Origin: Pseudomonadota bacterium
GTDB lineage: Bacteria > Pseudomonadota > Alphaproteobacteria > Acetobacterales > Acetobacteraceae
Assembly: GCA_021809435.1 (NCBI GenBank)
Contig: JAKBAD010000005.1
Span: 102,953-166,952 of the forward strand
Direction: 5' to 3'
Length of the DNA: 64,000 nucleotides
The notes under the pieces were generated by a model. It saw nothing but the letters and a program-made list of their open reading frames with translations. It did not search any database and had not been told where the DNA came from. Made by a program: the position numbers and the translations under genes. This document shows, one piece after another, positions 35,001-44,227 of the stretch (position 1 is the stretch's first letter; each line of letters starts with the position of its first letter).

Positions 35001-35505
35001 TTTCGCCCGCTGCATCGCCTTCACGCTGGATTTCGAGGGGGGTTATTCAAACAACCCCGCCGATCCCGGCAACTGGACCGGCGGTGCCGTGGGGCGCGGT
35101 GAGCTGCGCGGCACCAAATTCGGTATCAGCGCCGCCGCCTATCCGGCCCTCGACATCGCCGCCCTCACCCAACCCGAGGCCGAGGCTCTCTACCGCGCGG
35201 ATTTCTACATCCCGCTTGAGGGCGACGCCTTACCCCCGGCCATCGCCATGGTGGCGTTCGATGCCGCCGTGAATGCGGGTCCGCGCCGCGCGGTGGTGTG
35301 GCTGCAGCAGGCCTGCGACCTGCTGGCCGATGGCGTGCTCGGCCCCGAAACCCTGCGCGCGCTCACCACGGGCGACGCCCAGGCCACCGCCCGCGAGGCC
35401 CTTGTCCGCCGGCTGGCGGCGCAGGCGGGCGCGCCCGGCTGGTCGAATTTCGGCCTCGGCTGGACACGCCGCGTCCTCGCGCTCTGCCAAGCCATTGTCA
35501 CCTGA
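34993..35505 (+). CDS. endolysin, GH108-type muramidase
   Basis: A 170-residue protein; ATG 34993 overlaps the upstream gene's end (ATGGATAA). The motif FEGGYSNNPADPGNWTGG with catalytic glutamate near residue 14 is the GH108 signature, though the usual D-x-G-G is D-P-G-N here. Then GTKFGISAAAYP, and a peptidoglycan-binding-like C-terminal part with VWLQQACDLLADGVLGPETLRAL. No signal peptide, so release depends on a holin. Cleaves peptidoglycan for particle release. Confidence 0.9.
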   Translation: MDNFARCIAFTLDFEGGYSNNPADPGNWTGGAVGRGELRGTKFGISAAAYPALDIAALTQPEAEALYRADFYIPLEGDALPPAIAMVAFDAAVNAGPRRAVVWLQQACDLLADGVLGPETLRALTTGDAQATAREALVRRLAAQAGAPGWSNFGLGWTRRVLALCQAIVT

Positions 35506-35540
35506 CCTCTCCTCAAACCCCTTTATTCAGGAGCATGACC

Positions 35541-35852
35541 ATGATCACAGTTAATCAAGTTGAATCCGGTCTGAATGCGGTTGCCGCCGTCGGCGCCGCC
35601 ATGGGCGGTCCGCTGGGTGCCGAGCTGGCCACCGCCCTCAAGGCCGGTGAAGCGGTTGCCAACACGGTGGTTGCCGCCGAGGCCGCGCACGCCAGCGCGC
35701 TGACCGCCGCCTCCGCCGCCGCCACCACGCTGGCCGGTGCCGCCGCGCCGATCATCGCCACCCTGCCCGCCAACGGCCAGGCGCGCGCCAATGCCGGGCT
35801 GAATTTGCTGCAAACCCTGCTGGCCGATCTCAAAATCCTGCTTGGCCTGTAA
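35541..35852 (+). CDS. small alanine-rich protein, last gene of the block
   Basis: A 103-residue protein; ATG 35541 lies 7 bases after GGAG, better than ATG 35535. Almost wholly Ala/Gly/Leu-rich helices (NAVAAVGAAMGGPLGAELATALKAGEAVANTVVAAEAAHASAL). It could be a holin-like or tail-associated product, but it lacks charged loops. I do not recognise a family. It resembles the lipoprotein at 13690 in composition only. Confidence 0.6.
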   Translation: MITVNQVESGLNAVAAVGAAMGGPLGAELATALKAGEAVANTVVAAEAAHASALTAASAAATTLAGAAAPIIATLPANGQARANAGLNLLQTLLADLKILLGL

Positions 35853-36067
35853 GGCCAGTGTCCCGATTCTGAAATCCGCTGGATTTCAGAATCATAGTGG
35901 ATACCAGAGCATTTTCCATTCACATGGGCTCATGAAAAATGCTCTAACTCTTTGTTTGAGCGAGCAACTTTATCCAATCAAATGATTCCATTTGATTGGA
36001 TGTCGCTCTAGGAAAATCAATAAGCTAGTGTGATGGCCATCACACCAGGCGCCACCGGAGCCGCGAC
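35853..36067. repeat. right-edge intergenic region with three hairpins
   Basis: Three consecutive hairpins follow the last phage gene: GATTCTGAAATCC/GGATTTCAGAATC (35865-35893); AGAGCATTTT/AAAATGCTCT (35906-35945); and ATCCAATCAAAT/ATTTGATTGGAT (35972-36001), the last enclosed by GAGCGA/TCGCTC (35958-36008). They probably end transcription of the particle operon, though only the second contains a T-run. No attachment-site repeat was recognisable. Confidence 0.6.
36028..36045. promoter_or_regulatory. CRP/FNR-type palindrome
   Basis: GTGTGATGGCCATCACAC is a perfect 18-bp palindrome that contains TGTGA-N6-TCACA, the consensus of CRP-family sites. It ends 22 bases before the start codon of the gene at 36068, a position suited to repression. 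Confidence 0.55.
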
Positions 36068-36874
36068 ATGCGCGATACCCAGCCCGCCGAAACTGACCTT
36101 GCCGCCTTCAGCGCCGCCTTGCGTGCCCGTGCGCCCTTGAGCAACAAGGCAGATAAGGGCGCCACCTGGCTTTTGCATCTGGCGGTCCGGTTGGCGGGTG
36201 CGCCGATGCGGCGTTTCGCCCCCGGCGGCACGGGGGGCAAAATCTCCACCCCGCCCCGGCGGCTCACCTCGCCTGACGCCCCGGCCCCCTCACCCGCCGC
36301 GCCCAAACAGGCCACGCGCTCCGCGGCCCCGGCGAACCCATCCGCTGCTCATACTGGCGCTGGCTCCGCCGTGTCCGTCACGGGGTTTCGCGCGGTTTTG
36401 GCCGCCGCCAAGACGCAAGCGGCCAAGGCCCGCGCCGTGCGTGAGGACCGCGCCGGCAAACACACCGCCGCTCTCCAGCGCGCATCCACGGGCATTACCC
36501 GCTCTTTCGCGCCGCGCTCCACCCCCGTCCGTGCACATGCGCCATCGCCACAGGCGCCAAACCCAGCCTCTGGGCCGCAGGCGGTGTTCCGTCCGCGTCC
36601 GCTGCTCAGCGCCCCCGTGCCGGTGGCTCGGGATGAGCCGCCATCCCCGCCCCCCTCTCTCCCCATGGCCACGCCTGTCTCATCGGCCGTGCCATCCTCA
36701 GCCGGGCTCGCGAGCTCCCAGCCCGCCCTCGCCGCCCGCTATCAGCAAGACATAGCCTTCGAGCAGGCGCTCGATGAGTATTTCCTGCGCCTTTCGCGCA
36801 TGCCGCCCGCCGCCGCCGCGGCCTTCGATCCCCGGCTCAGCCCGCGCTGGGTGGGGCTCAACCTGCCGGGCTGA
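36068..36874 (+). CDS. Ala/Pro-rich, largely disordered protein, unknown function
   Basis: A 268-residue protein. Residues 1-50 have an ordered look (TDLAAFSAALRARAPLSNKADKGATWLLHLAVRLAG). Residues 55-225 are low-complexity Pro/Ala/Ser. The C-terminus ends in a conserved-looking block QQDIAFEQALDEYFLRLSRMPP...FDPRLSPRWVGLNLPG. No family recognised. Codon choice fits host coding DNA. The 3' end overlaps recX, on the other strand, by 17 bases. Confidence 0.6.
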   Translation: MRDTQPAETDLAAFSAALRARAPLSNKADKGATWLLHLAVRLAGAPMRRFAPGGTGGKISTPPRRLTSPDAPAPSPAAPKQATRSAAPANPSAAHTGAGSAVSVTGFRAVLAAAKTQAAKARAVREDRAGKHTAALQRASTGITRSFAPRSTPVRAHAPSPQAPNPASGPQAVFRPRPLLSAPVPVARDEPPSPPPSLPMATPVSSAVPSSAGLASSQPALAARYQQDIAFEQALDEYFLRLSRMPPAAAAAFDPRLSPRWVGLNLPG

Positions 36875-37427
36875 GCCCATCTTCCCATAATGTCTTGATC
36901 AAATCCTCGGCCTCCTCGCGCGACAATTTCAGCGCCCGCCGCGCCGTGGCCTGCGAAAATCCACCACGCGCCATGGCGGCCAAAATCTTCAGCTCCGGCG
37001 TTGTCCCAAACGGCCCCGCCCGCTTGCGGCGCAAATAGGCGCAGGCCGCGGCCAGCTCGCGCGCGGGGTCGTCCTCGGGTGCGGTTCCCCGCACGCCCTT
37101 GGCGGCCAGATGCGCGCTCACCGCCCGCGCCGATTTCCCCTCCCGCCGCAGCCTTTTGGCGCGCGAGGCCGCGAAGGCGCCGTCATTGAGCACGCCCAGC
37201 TCTTTCAGCCGCGCGATCACCCCGGCAATGGCGCCTTTCGCGCCCCGGCAGGCACGCGCCACCTCCCCGGCATCTTCCCCCGCCTCTTCCTGAATCCGCC
37301 CCCAGCGGTCGATTTTGCGCGCGAGCACCCGTGCCAGGCTGAGTTCCGTCGCGGCATAGCGGGTCAGATGGGTCATCGCGGCCTCTTGCAATTTCGCCGC
37401 GTCGGGTGGTTTCAGGGCCATATTCAT
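36858..37427 (-). CDS. recX: regulatory protein RecX
   Basis: A 189-residue protein started at ATG 37427 (a second in-frame ATG is at 37421); the longer frame upstream is not family-like. LTRYAATELSLARVLARKIDRWG is the first RecX helix repeat, followed by VIARLKELGVLNDGAFAASRAKRLRREGKSARAVSAHLAAKGV and a third repeat near LKILAAMARGGFSQATARRALKL. RecX binds and modulates RecA filaments. No recA lies adjacent in this window. Confidence 0.88.
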   Translation of the reverse strand: MNMALKPPDAAKLQEAAMTHLTRYAATELSLARVLARKIDRWGRIQEEAGEDAGEVARACRGAKGAIAGVIARLKELGVLNDGAFAASRAKRLRREGKSARAVSAHLAAKGVRGTAPEDDPARELAAACAYLRRKRAGPFGTTPELKILAAMARGGFSQATARRALKLSREEAEDLIKTLWEDGLSPAG

Positions 37428-37593
37428 AGCTTGCCGCCGATTTTGCCTCTTGTCACCCGCCCCATAGCGCCTTAAGAGCGCCGCTTCCCCACAAGGGAAA
37501 GCGTGCGTGTCCGGGCCATTTTGGCATGCCTGGCCGCCGCCCCGATATTCGGGACCCCCGTGTTGAGCGGGGCACAGCAGACAGGAGATCAAA
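37428..37593 (+). promoter_or_regulatory. structured leader before rpmI
   Basis: The 166-base gap between divergent recX and rpmI ends in a leader with GCCCCG (37539-37544) paired to CGGGGC (37568-37573), an alternative inner hairpin CCCG-N5-CGGG (37541-37553), and an AGGAG ribosome site just before the start codon. Such leaders often mediate autoregulation by L20; here that is inference. Confidence 0.4.
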
Positions 37594-37797
37594 ATGCCGA
37601 AGCTGAAGACCAAGTCAGCGGTCAAGAAGCGCTTCAAAATCACCGCCACGGGCAAGGTTCTCGCCGGCCCCGGCAAGAAGCGTCATAACCTCTATGCTCG
37701 TTCGCAGAAGGCCAAGCGCCAGAATCGCGGCAGCCAGGTGCTCACCCACGCCGACGGCCTGACCGTCAAGCAGTGGGCCCCGTACGGTCTCGAGTAA
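37594..37797 (+). CDS. rpmI: 50S ribosomal protein bL35
   Basis: A 67-residue basic protein: [21 protein letters not shown], then [18 protein letters not shown], the full L35 sequence pattern. Part of the large ribosomal subunit. Forms an operon with rplT 15 bases downstream. The usual upstream infC is absent; recX lies divergently instead. Confidence 0.98.
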   Translation: MPKLKTKSAVKKRFKITATGKVLAGPGKKRHNLYARSQKAKRQNRGSQVLTHADGLTVKQWAPYGLE

Positions 37798-37812
37798 GGA
37801 GGGAATAGAACC

Positions 37813-38181
37813 ATGGCACGTGTGAAACGCGGCGTTACCACCCACGCCCGCCACAAAAAAATCATCGGTCAGTCGAAGGGCTATGTCGGCCGTTCCTCGA
37901 CCAATTACCGCATCGCGCTCGAGCGCCTGGAAAAGGCCCTGCGCTATGCCTACCGCGACCGCCGCGTCAAGAAGCGTGAGTTCCGCTCGCTCTGGATTCA
38001 GCGCATCAACGCCGCCGTGCGTGAGCATGGCCTCACCTACAGCCAGTTCATTTTCGGCCTCAAGCAGGCCGGCCTTGAGCTGGACCGCAAGGTGCTCGCC
38101 GCCATCGCCTTCGACGACCCGGCCTCCTTCGCCGAGATCGTGCAGGCCGTGAAGGGCGTTTCGGCCGCCGCGGCCGAGTAA
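37813..38181 (+). CDS. rplT: 50S ribosomal protein bL20
   Basis: A 122-residue protein: [18 protein letters not shown], then [26 protein letters not shown] and [15 protein letters not shown] [23 protein letters not shown]. All L20 hallmarks are present at normal length. L20 nucleates 50S assembly and commonly represses its own operon. No pheS follows, unlike in many bacteria. Confidence 0.98.
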   Translation: MARVKRGVTTHARHKKIIGQSKGYVGRSSTNYRIALERLEKALRYAYRDRRVKKREFRSLWIQRINAAVREHGLTYSQFIFGLKQAGLELDRKVLAAIAFDDPASFAEIVQAVKGVSAAAAE

Positions 38182-38234
38182 TCAGCCAAAAGATCACTTG
38201 ATCGCATGCCGGGCGGGGTTCATCCTCGCCCGGC

Positions 38235-39131
38235 ATGTCTGTTTCTGGTCCCCTCCCCGCTCATCTGGCCCAAGAGGCCGCTTTCCTCACGCCCCATGAG
38301 CGTGACCGCCTGTGGCGAGCGGCGCTCACCATGGCCGATTCACGCGGTGTTCTGCTTCGCTTTTCCTCCCTGTTCGGCCGCCGTATCGAGGGGGTGCGCC
38401 AAACCCTCACCCAAACCGGCGCCCGGCTGGGCGGCGAGAGCTGGGCCGGTCTCACCGTCCGAGTCGAGCAGCTGGTCGAGGACACGCTCTGGTCGTCCTT
38501 TGACCTCGCCTGCCTGGGCCTCGAGCCCCAGGCATCGCACCGCCCGGTCTCACGCCTGTCAAACGCCGCCCGCCGCGCCGCCACCGCGGCTTCTGGCGCG
38601 GCGTCGGGCTTTATCGGCCTGCCCGGCGTGCTGTTCGACATTCCCTTCACCACCACCACCATCCTGCGCTCCATCGCGCTCACCGCGCGCGCGGCGGGCG
38701 AGGATCTCTCGCGTGAGGATACACGCCGCGCCTGCCTTGAGGTGCTGGCCTTCGGCGCCCCCGGCACATCCGACGACGATGCCGAGACCGGCTATTGGGC
38801 CACGCGCCTGGGTGTCAACCATCTCACGCTGACCTTGTTCATCAAAAGCGTGGCGGGCCGTTTTGGCGTGGTGCTGTCCGAGCGCCTGCTGGCCCAGGCG
38901 GTGCCGGTGGCTGGCGCGCTCTCGGGCGCCGCGCTCAATTACGCCTTCACCGATTATTACCAGAAAATGGCCGAGGTGCATTTCACCCTGCGCACGCTCG
39001 AGCGCCGCTCGGGCGACCAGGCCCGCCTGCGAACCTTGTTCGGCCGCATGTTGGAGGCCGCCAAAACCCGCAAGCGGGTCAAGCGCCCCGCCGACCCCAT
39101 TCCCGCCATCGACGCCTTGCCCCCGGCCTGA
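38235..39131 (+). CDS. EcsC-family protein
   Basis: A 298-residue protein. The EcsC-type region includes AAFLTPHERDRLWRAAL near the N-terminus, VEQLVEDTLWSSFDLAC, then the hallmark glycine-rich segment AASGAASGFIGLPGVLFDIPFTTTTILRSIALTARAAGEDLS and a C-terminal helical domain with NYAFTDYYQKMAEVHFTLRTLER. EcsC-like proteins are of poorly known function and are probably membrane-associated. Same strand as rplT and the WD40 gene. Confidence 0.85.
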   Translation: MSVSGPLPAHLAQEAAFLTPHERDRLWRAALTMADSRGVLLRFSSLFGRRIEGVRQTLTQTGARLGGESWAGLTVRVEQLVEDTLWSSFDLACLGLEPQASHRPVSRLSNAARRAATAASGAASGFIGLPGVLFDIPFTTTTILRSIALTARAAGEDLSREDTRRACLEVLAFGAPGTSDDDAETGYWATRLGVNHLTLTLFIKSVAGRFGVVLSERLLAQAVPVAGALSGAALNYAFTDYYQKMAEVHFTLRTLERRSGDQARLRTLFGRMLEAAKTRKRVKRPADPIPAIDALPPA

Positions 39132-39191
39132 CCAGCCCTTTGACCGCCCCGCCCCCTTGCGCGCGCGCGCGCTCATGGGCAGTTAAGGCCC

Positions 39192-40199
39192 ATGTCAGAT
39201 GATCTCGATGTGCTCCTGAAAACCCGTGGCCAGACAGCCGAACTCGGCGCCAACGTCACCGCCGCGCTGTTCGATCTGTCAGGTCAGGCCGTGTTCGCCT
39301 GCGGAGACGGCACACTCCGCCTGCGCGACGGTGACGGCTACCAGACGCTCCAGGCCCATGACGGCGCCGTGCTCGCCTTGGCCGCCCACCCCTCGGGCGG
39401 CGTGGTCTCGGGCGGTGATGATGGACGCCTGGTCTGGACCAAAACCGGTGAGGTCCGCGAACTGGCTAAATTCGGCTCCAAATGGGTTGAGCAGCTGGCC
39501 AGCTTCACGGGCAAGGGCGCGCTGATCGCGGCGGGCGTGGGCAAGCTCGTGCATCTGTTCGATGCCGAGGGCCGCAAGCTCCGCGAGCTGGCCCATCCCT
39601 CCACCGTTACCGGTCTGGCCTTTGATTCCAAAGGCAAGCGCATCGCCGCCGCGCATTATAACGGCGCTTCGCTGTGGTTTACCGGCTCCACCGCCGCGCC
39701 GCGCGTGCTGGAATGGAAAGGCAGCCACACCGGCGTGGTGCTGCACCCCGAGGGCACCTCCCTGGTCACCTCGATGCAGGAAAACGCCCTCCATGGCTGG
39801 ACCCTGCCCGAAGGCAAACACATGCGCATGAGCGGCTACCCGGCCAAGACCGAGTCCATGGGCTTCACCAAATCGGGCAAATGGCTGGCCACCGGGGGGG
39901 CCGATACGCTGGTGCTCTGGCCGTTTTTCGGCGGCGGGCCCATGGGCAAGCCGCCGCTCGAGCTGGGGTTGGGCGAGGGCATCATCAAGCGGGTCGCCTG
40001 CCACCCGCAGCACGAGGTGGTGGCGGTCGGGTTTTCATCGGGCCTTGGGCTGATGATCGACGTGCCGGGTGAAAAAGTGTTGCCGCTCTGCGCGCCGGGG
40101 CGCGGGGCTTTCACCGCGCTCAGCTGGAATGCCGCCGGCACGCATTTGGCGTTCGGCACTGATACCGGGTTTGTGGGGCTGGTCAATTTCTCGGGCTGA
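39192..40199 (+). CDS. WD40-repeat protein
   Basis: A 335-residue protein with about seven WD40-like blades of 40 residues: LQAHDGAVLALAAHPSGGVVSGGDDGRLVWTKTG, LAHPSTVTGLAFDSKGKRIAAAHYNGASLWFT, KTESMGFTKSGKWLATGGADTLVLWPF and LSWNAAGTHLAFGTDTGFVGLVN. No signal peptide. A beta-propeller scaffold; from memory such proteins in alphaproteobacteria are annotated only as WD40-domain proteins. Followed by an intrinsic terminator. Confidence 0.9.
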   Translation: MSDDLDVLLKTRGQTAELGANVTAALFDLSGQAVFACGDGTLRLRDGDGYQTLQAHDGAVLALAAHPSGGVVSGGDDGRLVWTKTGEVRELAKFGSKWVEQLASFTGKGALIAAGVGKLVHLFDAEGRKLRELAHPSTVTGLAFDSKGKRIAAAHYNGASLWFTGSTAAPRVLEWKGSHTGVVLHPEGTSLVTSMQENALHGWTLPEGKHMRMSGYPAKTESMGFTKSGKWLATGGADTLVLWPFFGGGPMGKPPLELGLGEGIIKRVACHPQHEVVAVGFSSGLGLMIDVPGEKVLPLCAPGRGAFTALSWNAAGTHLAFGTDTGFVGLVNFSG

Positions 40200-40224
40200 C
40201 CCCCACACAAACCCACATAAAACC

Positions 40225-40253
40225 AAAAAAGCCGGCATTTTTGCCGGCTTTTT
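40225..40253. terminator. bidirectional intrinsic terminator between WD40 and aspartate aminotransferase genes
   Basis: A-run, GCCGGC (40231-40236), 6-base loop, GCCGGC (40243-40248), T-run. The A and T runs on both sides allow it to serve both convergent genes. Confidence 0.92.
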
Positions 40254-40279
40254 CGTGGTTTTGCGCCTGTTGGCGGAGA

Positions 40280-41518
<1,239 letters not shown>

Positions 41519-41708
41519 CTAAACCCCCAGAAAGCGGCGTGCAATTCGAGAAAACAGAACGCCGACCCGCTTGCGGCGCGCGGCGAAAGGGAATAGGCCG
41601 CCGCTGTGGCAAGCCGCCCCGTGCGCGGGCGGGCGCCACAACCCCCAGTATATGTTGGCGGGCGCCGCGAGCTAAATGAATCCCGGCGCCACCCCGATGG
41701 AGAGTAAC

Positions 41709-42119
41709 ATGAAGGTTTCGAAGTTCGCCTCCGCCCTCGCTTTCGCCGCGACGCTGGCCGCCGCCCCCGCTTTCGCGCAGAGCGCGAGCGGCACCATGGC
41801 CCCGATGCAGGGCATGAGCAGCCCGGCCGCCGCCGCACCCGCCGCCACCATGGCCCCGGTTCAGTCGGCCACCCACGCCATGAGCGCCCCGGCCGCCGCC
41901 GCCAAATCCGCCATTGGCAAGCTCGCCGCGGGCCAGGAGTTCAAGACCGAAGCCGCCGCCGCCGCCCATTGCCCGGGCGACCAGGTGGTGTGGTCGGCGC
42001 TCACCAAGAGCAAGAGCTTCCACACCAGCCACTCCAAATATTTCGGCAAGACCAAGCACGGCGCCTATGTGTGTGAAAAGGACGCCCTGGCCGCCGGCTT
42101 CCACAAGGCCAAGAACTGA
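41709..42119 (+). CDS. small secreted protein with C-terminal Cys-containing domain
   Basis: A 136-residue protein with GGAG before ATG 41709. Signal peptide MKVSKFASALAFAATLAAAPAFAQ (cleavage at AFA-Q). A Met/Pro/Ala-rich linker (MAPMQGMSSPAAAAPAA) leads to a compact C-terminal domain FKTEAAAAAHCPGDQVVWSALTKSKSFHTSHSKYFGKTKHGAYVCEKDALAAGF. The Cys/His spacing looks like that of small secreted domains related to the Ada-like zinc-binding fold. Periplasmic, function unknown. Followed by a strong terminator. Confidence 0.8.
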   Translation: MKVSKFASALAFAATLAAAPAFAQSASGTMAPMQGMSSPAAAAPAATMAPVQSATHAMSAPAAAAKSAIGKLAAGQEFKTEAAAAAHCPGDQVVWSALTKSKSFHTSHSKYFGKTKHGAYVCEKDALAAGFHKAKN

Positions 42120-42141
42120 CCTATCAGGTCAGATCATCCCG

Positions 42142-42168
42142 GGGAGGCCATCCGGCCTCCCTTTTTTT
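42142..42168 (+). terminator. intrinsic terminator after the small secreted protein gene
   Basis: GGGAGGCC (42142-42149), 4-base loop, GGCCTCCC (42154-42161), then seven T. Confidence 0.93.
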
Positions 42169-42184
42169 ATGTGTGGAGGATGAG

Positions 42185-42550
42185 ATGTCCGAGGCTGAAA
42201 TCGTTACCCTGCCGTCTGGCGTGCAGGTCCAGGACCATGTGGTGGGCACGGGTGAGAGCCCCAAGGCCGGTCAGTTCGTGACCGTGCATTACACCGGCTG
42301 GCTCTACAATAACGGCGAGAAGGGCCGCAAATTCGACTCCTCGCGCGATCGCGGCCAGCCTTTCACCTTCAAGCTCGGTGTCGGCCAGGTGATTTCGGGC
42401 TGGGATATCGGCGTTGCCTCAATGGCGGCGGGCGGCAGCCGCACGCTGATTTTGCCGCCCGAGCACGGCTATGGCGCGCGCGGCGCGGGCGCGGTGATTC
42501 CGCCCAACGCCACGCTGATGTTCGATGTCGAGCTGATCAGCTTCAAGTAA
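42185..42550 (+). CDS. FKBP-type peptidyl-prolyl cis-trans isomerase
   Basis: A 121-residue cytoplasmic protein; ATG 42185 lies 5 bases after GGAGG, so the in-frame GTG at 42173 is not used. Core FKBP motifs: VTVHYTGWLYNNGEKGRKFDSS, PFTFKLGVGQVISGWDIGVASM, LPPEHGYGARG and VIPPNATLMFDVELI. Catalyses proline isomerisation during folding. Placed right behind the terminator, so it must have its own promoter near 42140-42180 or be read through. Confidence 0.95.
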   Translation: MSEAEIVTLPSGVQVQDHVVGTGESPKAGQFVTVHYTGWLYNNGEKGRKFDSSRDRGQPFTFKLGVGQVISGWDIGVASMAAGGSRTLILPPEHGYGARGAGAVIPPNATLMFDVELISFK

Positions 42551-42590
42551 TATGAGATGTCCCACCCGCGCCGGCGCGGGTGGGGCTGTA

Positions 42591-44225
42591 TCACCCGCCA
42601 GCCCGGGGCAGGCGGATGACAAAACGGGCGCCGATGATGCCGCCCGCCTCGTCGCGGCGGTTCTCGGCCGAGATGCGGCCCTGGTGGGCCTCGACGATCT
42701 GGCGTGAGATGGACAGGCCCAACCCCGAATGGCTGCCGAACGTCTCGTTGCTGGGGCGCTCGGAATAGAAGCGGTCGAAAATCGAGTCGAGCTTGGCGTC
42801 GGGGATGCCGGGTCCCTCATCTTCCACGCTCAGCTCGATCAGCCCGCCCGTCTCGCGGCCGCGCAGCCAGATATGGCCCTGTACAGGGCTGAACGAGATG
42901 GCGTTGCCGATGAGGTTGCGCAGCACCTGCACCAAGCGCGTTTCGGAGCCGCTGACAAACAGCCCCTCCCCTGGTGGCACATCCACCTCCATCACCGGCG
43001 CGCTCTCTTTACGGGTGGCGTCGTGGATTTCGGCCAGGGTCTGGAGCATGCGGGCCATGTCGACGATCTCGTGCTTCGAGCGCGAGAGCTCGGCATCGAG
43101 CCGGGAGCTGTCGGAGATGTCGGTGATCAGCCGGTCCAGCCGCTGCACATCCTGGCTGATGATGGCCAGCAGCCGCGAGGCGCGCGCTGGGTCCTCGACG
43201 ATGGTCAGGGTCTCGATGGCCGAGCGGATGGAGGAGAGCGGGTTCTTGATCTCGTGGCTGACATCGGCGGCGAAGCGCTCGATGGCGTCCATGCGCGCCC
43301 ACAGCGCCTTGGCCGAGCTTTCCAGCGTGCGCGCCAGCGTGCCGATTTCATCGTTGCGGGCGGTGATCGCCTCGGGCACCGGCTGGGCGCGGGTGCGGCC
43401 CTCGCGCAGACGCTCGGCGGCGCCGGCCAGGCGCGAGATGGGGCTGGCGATGGTGCGCGAGAGATAGAGCGAGACGATGACGGTGAGCAGCAGCGCCAGG
43501 GCGAACAGGCCGAGGATGGAAATACGCACCGAGAGCACGGCGGCATCCACCTCGTTGGCTTCACGCGTGAGCAGCACGGTGCCGACATTTTGCTGGCTGG
43601 CGGTGATGGGCTCGGAGACGGTGATGAGCAGGATGCCGTTATCATCGCGGCGCACGAAGGGCGGAATCTCCTGGCCCTGGGCGCCGCCGGTGAGTTCGAG
43701 CACGGTGCGGGCATCGGGCTGCCAGCCCAGCGTGTTGGGGTCTTGGCCGGCATCCTGGCCGACAATGCCGGATTCATCCTCGTTGCCGGTGACCGAGCCG
43801 GAGAGATGGTCGTAGATGAACGACACCGCGCGCGAGAACAGCCCGGGCGGCGGCGGTGCGCCCAGAGGCTCGGAGATGATGGCGCCGCCCGGCCCGTTAT
43901 GCACCCGGGAATTGGCGATCAGCGTGCCATCCGGCCCGTAAATGAGGGCCTGGGCATAGGGCGTGGGGGCGGTGAGCGAGAAGAGCAGCGGCCCGGCGAG
44001 GTTGGGGTTGACCGCCGGCGCGCCGTTGCTCTCCTGCACCGCCGTTTCGGCGATGGCGCCGGCATAAATCCGCGCCTGTTCGCGCAGCGCCGAGACTTCG
44101 GCGGCGAGCAGCCCTTGCTGATACTGGTCGAGATAGAGGAGCGCCGCGAAGATGAGCGCCACCGGCAGGATATTGACCAGCAGAATATCGCGCAGCAGGC
44201 GCGAGAGGCGGGGTTTGCGGGTCAG
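42591..44225 (-). CDS. chvG: sensor histidine kinase ChvG-type
   Basis: A 544-residue two-transmembrane sensor kinase. First membrane helix ILLVNILPVALIFAALLYLDQYQ, a periplasmic sensing domain of about 230 residues, second helix ILGLFALALLLTVIVSLYL, HAMP, DHp box with phosphorylated His in DVSHEIKNPLSSI, and ATPase boxes NAISFS, DEGPGIP, GLGLSIS. No ATG precedes the first helix: GTG 44162 would cut into it, so I place the start at CTG 44225, 9 bases after AAGGA. Partner of ChvI; responds to acid and envelope stress. Confidence 0.9.
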   Translation of the reverse strand: MTRKPRLSRLLRDILLVNILPVALIFAALLYLDQYQQGLLAAEVSALREQARIYAGAIAETAVQESNGAPAVNPNLAGPLLFSLTAPTPYAQALIYGPDGTLIANSRVHNGPGGAIISEPLGAPPPPGLFSRAVSFIYDHLSGSVTGNEDESGIVGQDAGQDPNTLGWQPDARTVLELTGGAQGQEIPPFVRRDDNGILLITVSEPITASQQNVGTVLLTREANEVDAAVLSVRISILGLFALALLLTVIVSLYLSRTIASPISRLAGAAERLREGRTRAQPVPEAITARNDEIGTLARTLESSAKALWARMDAIERFAADVSHEIKNPLSSIRSAIETLTIVEDPARASRLLAIISQDVQRLDRLITDISDSSRLDAELSRSKHEIVDMARMLQTLAEIHDATRKESAPVMEVDVPPGEGLFVSGSETRLVQVLRNLIGNAISFSPVQGHIWLRGRETGGLIELSVEDEGPGIPDAKLDSIFDRFYSERPSNETFGSHSGLGLSISRQIVEAHQGRISAENRRDEAGGIIGARFVIRLPRAGG

Positions 44226-44227
44226 GG

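Noticed and set aside
7660..36067. Attachment sites bordering the phage block
   Set aside because: I compared the left (7660-7747) and right (35853-36067) gaps by eye and saw no shared direct repeat of useful length and no tRNA gene.
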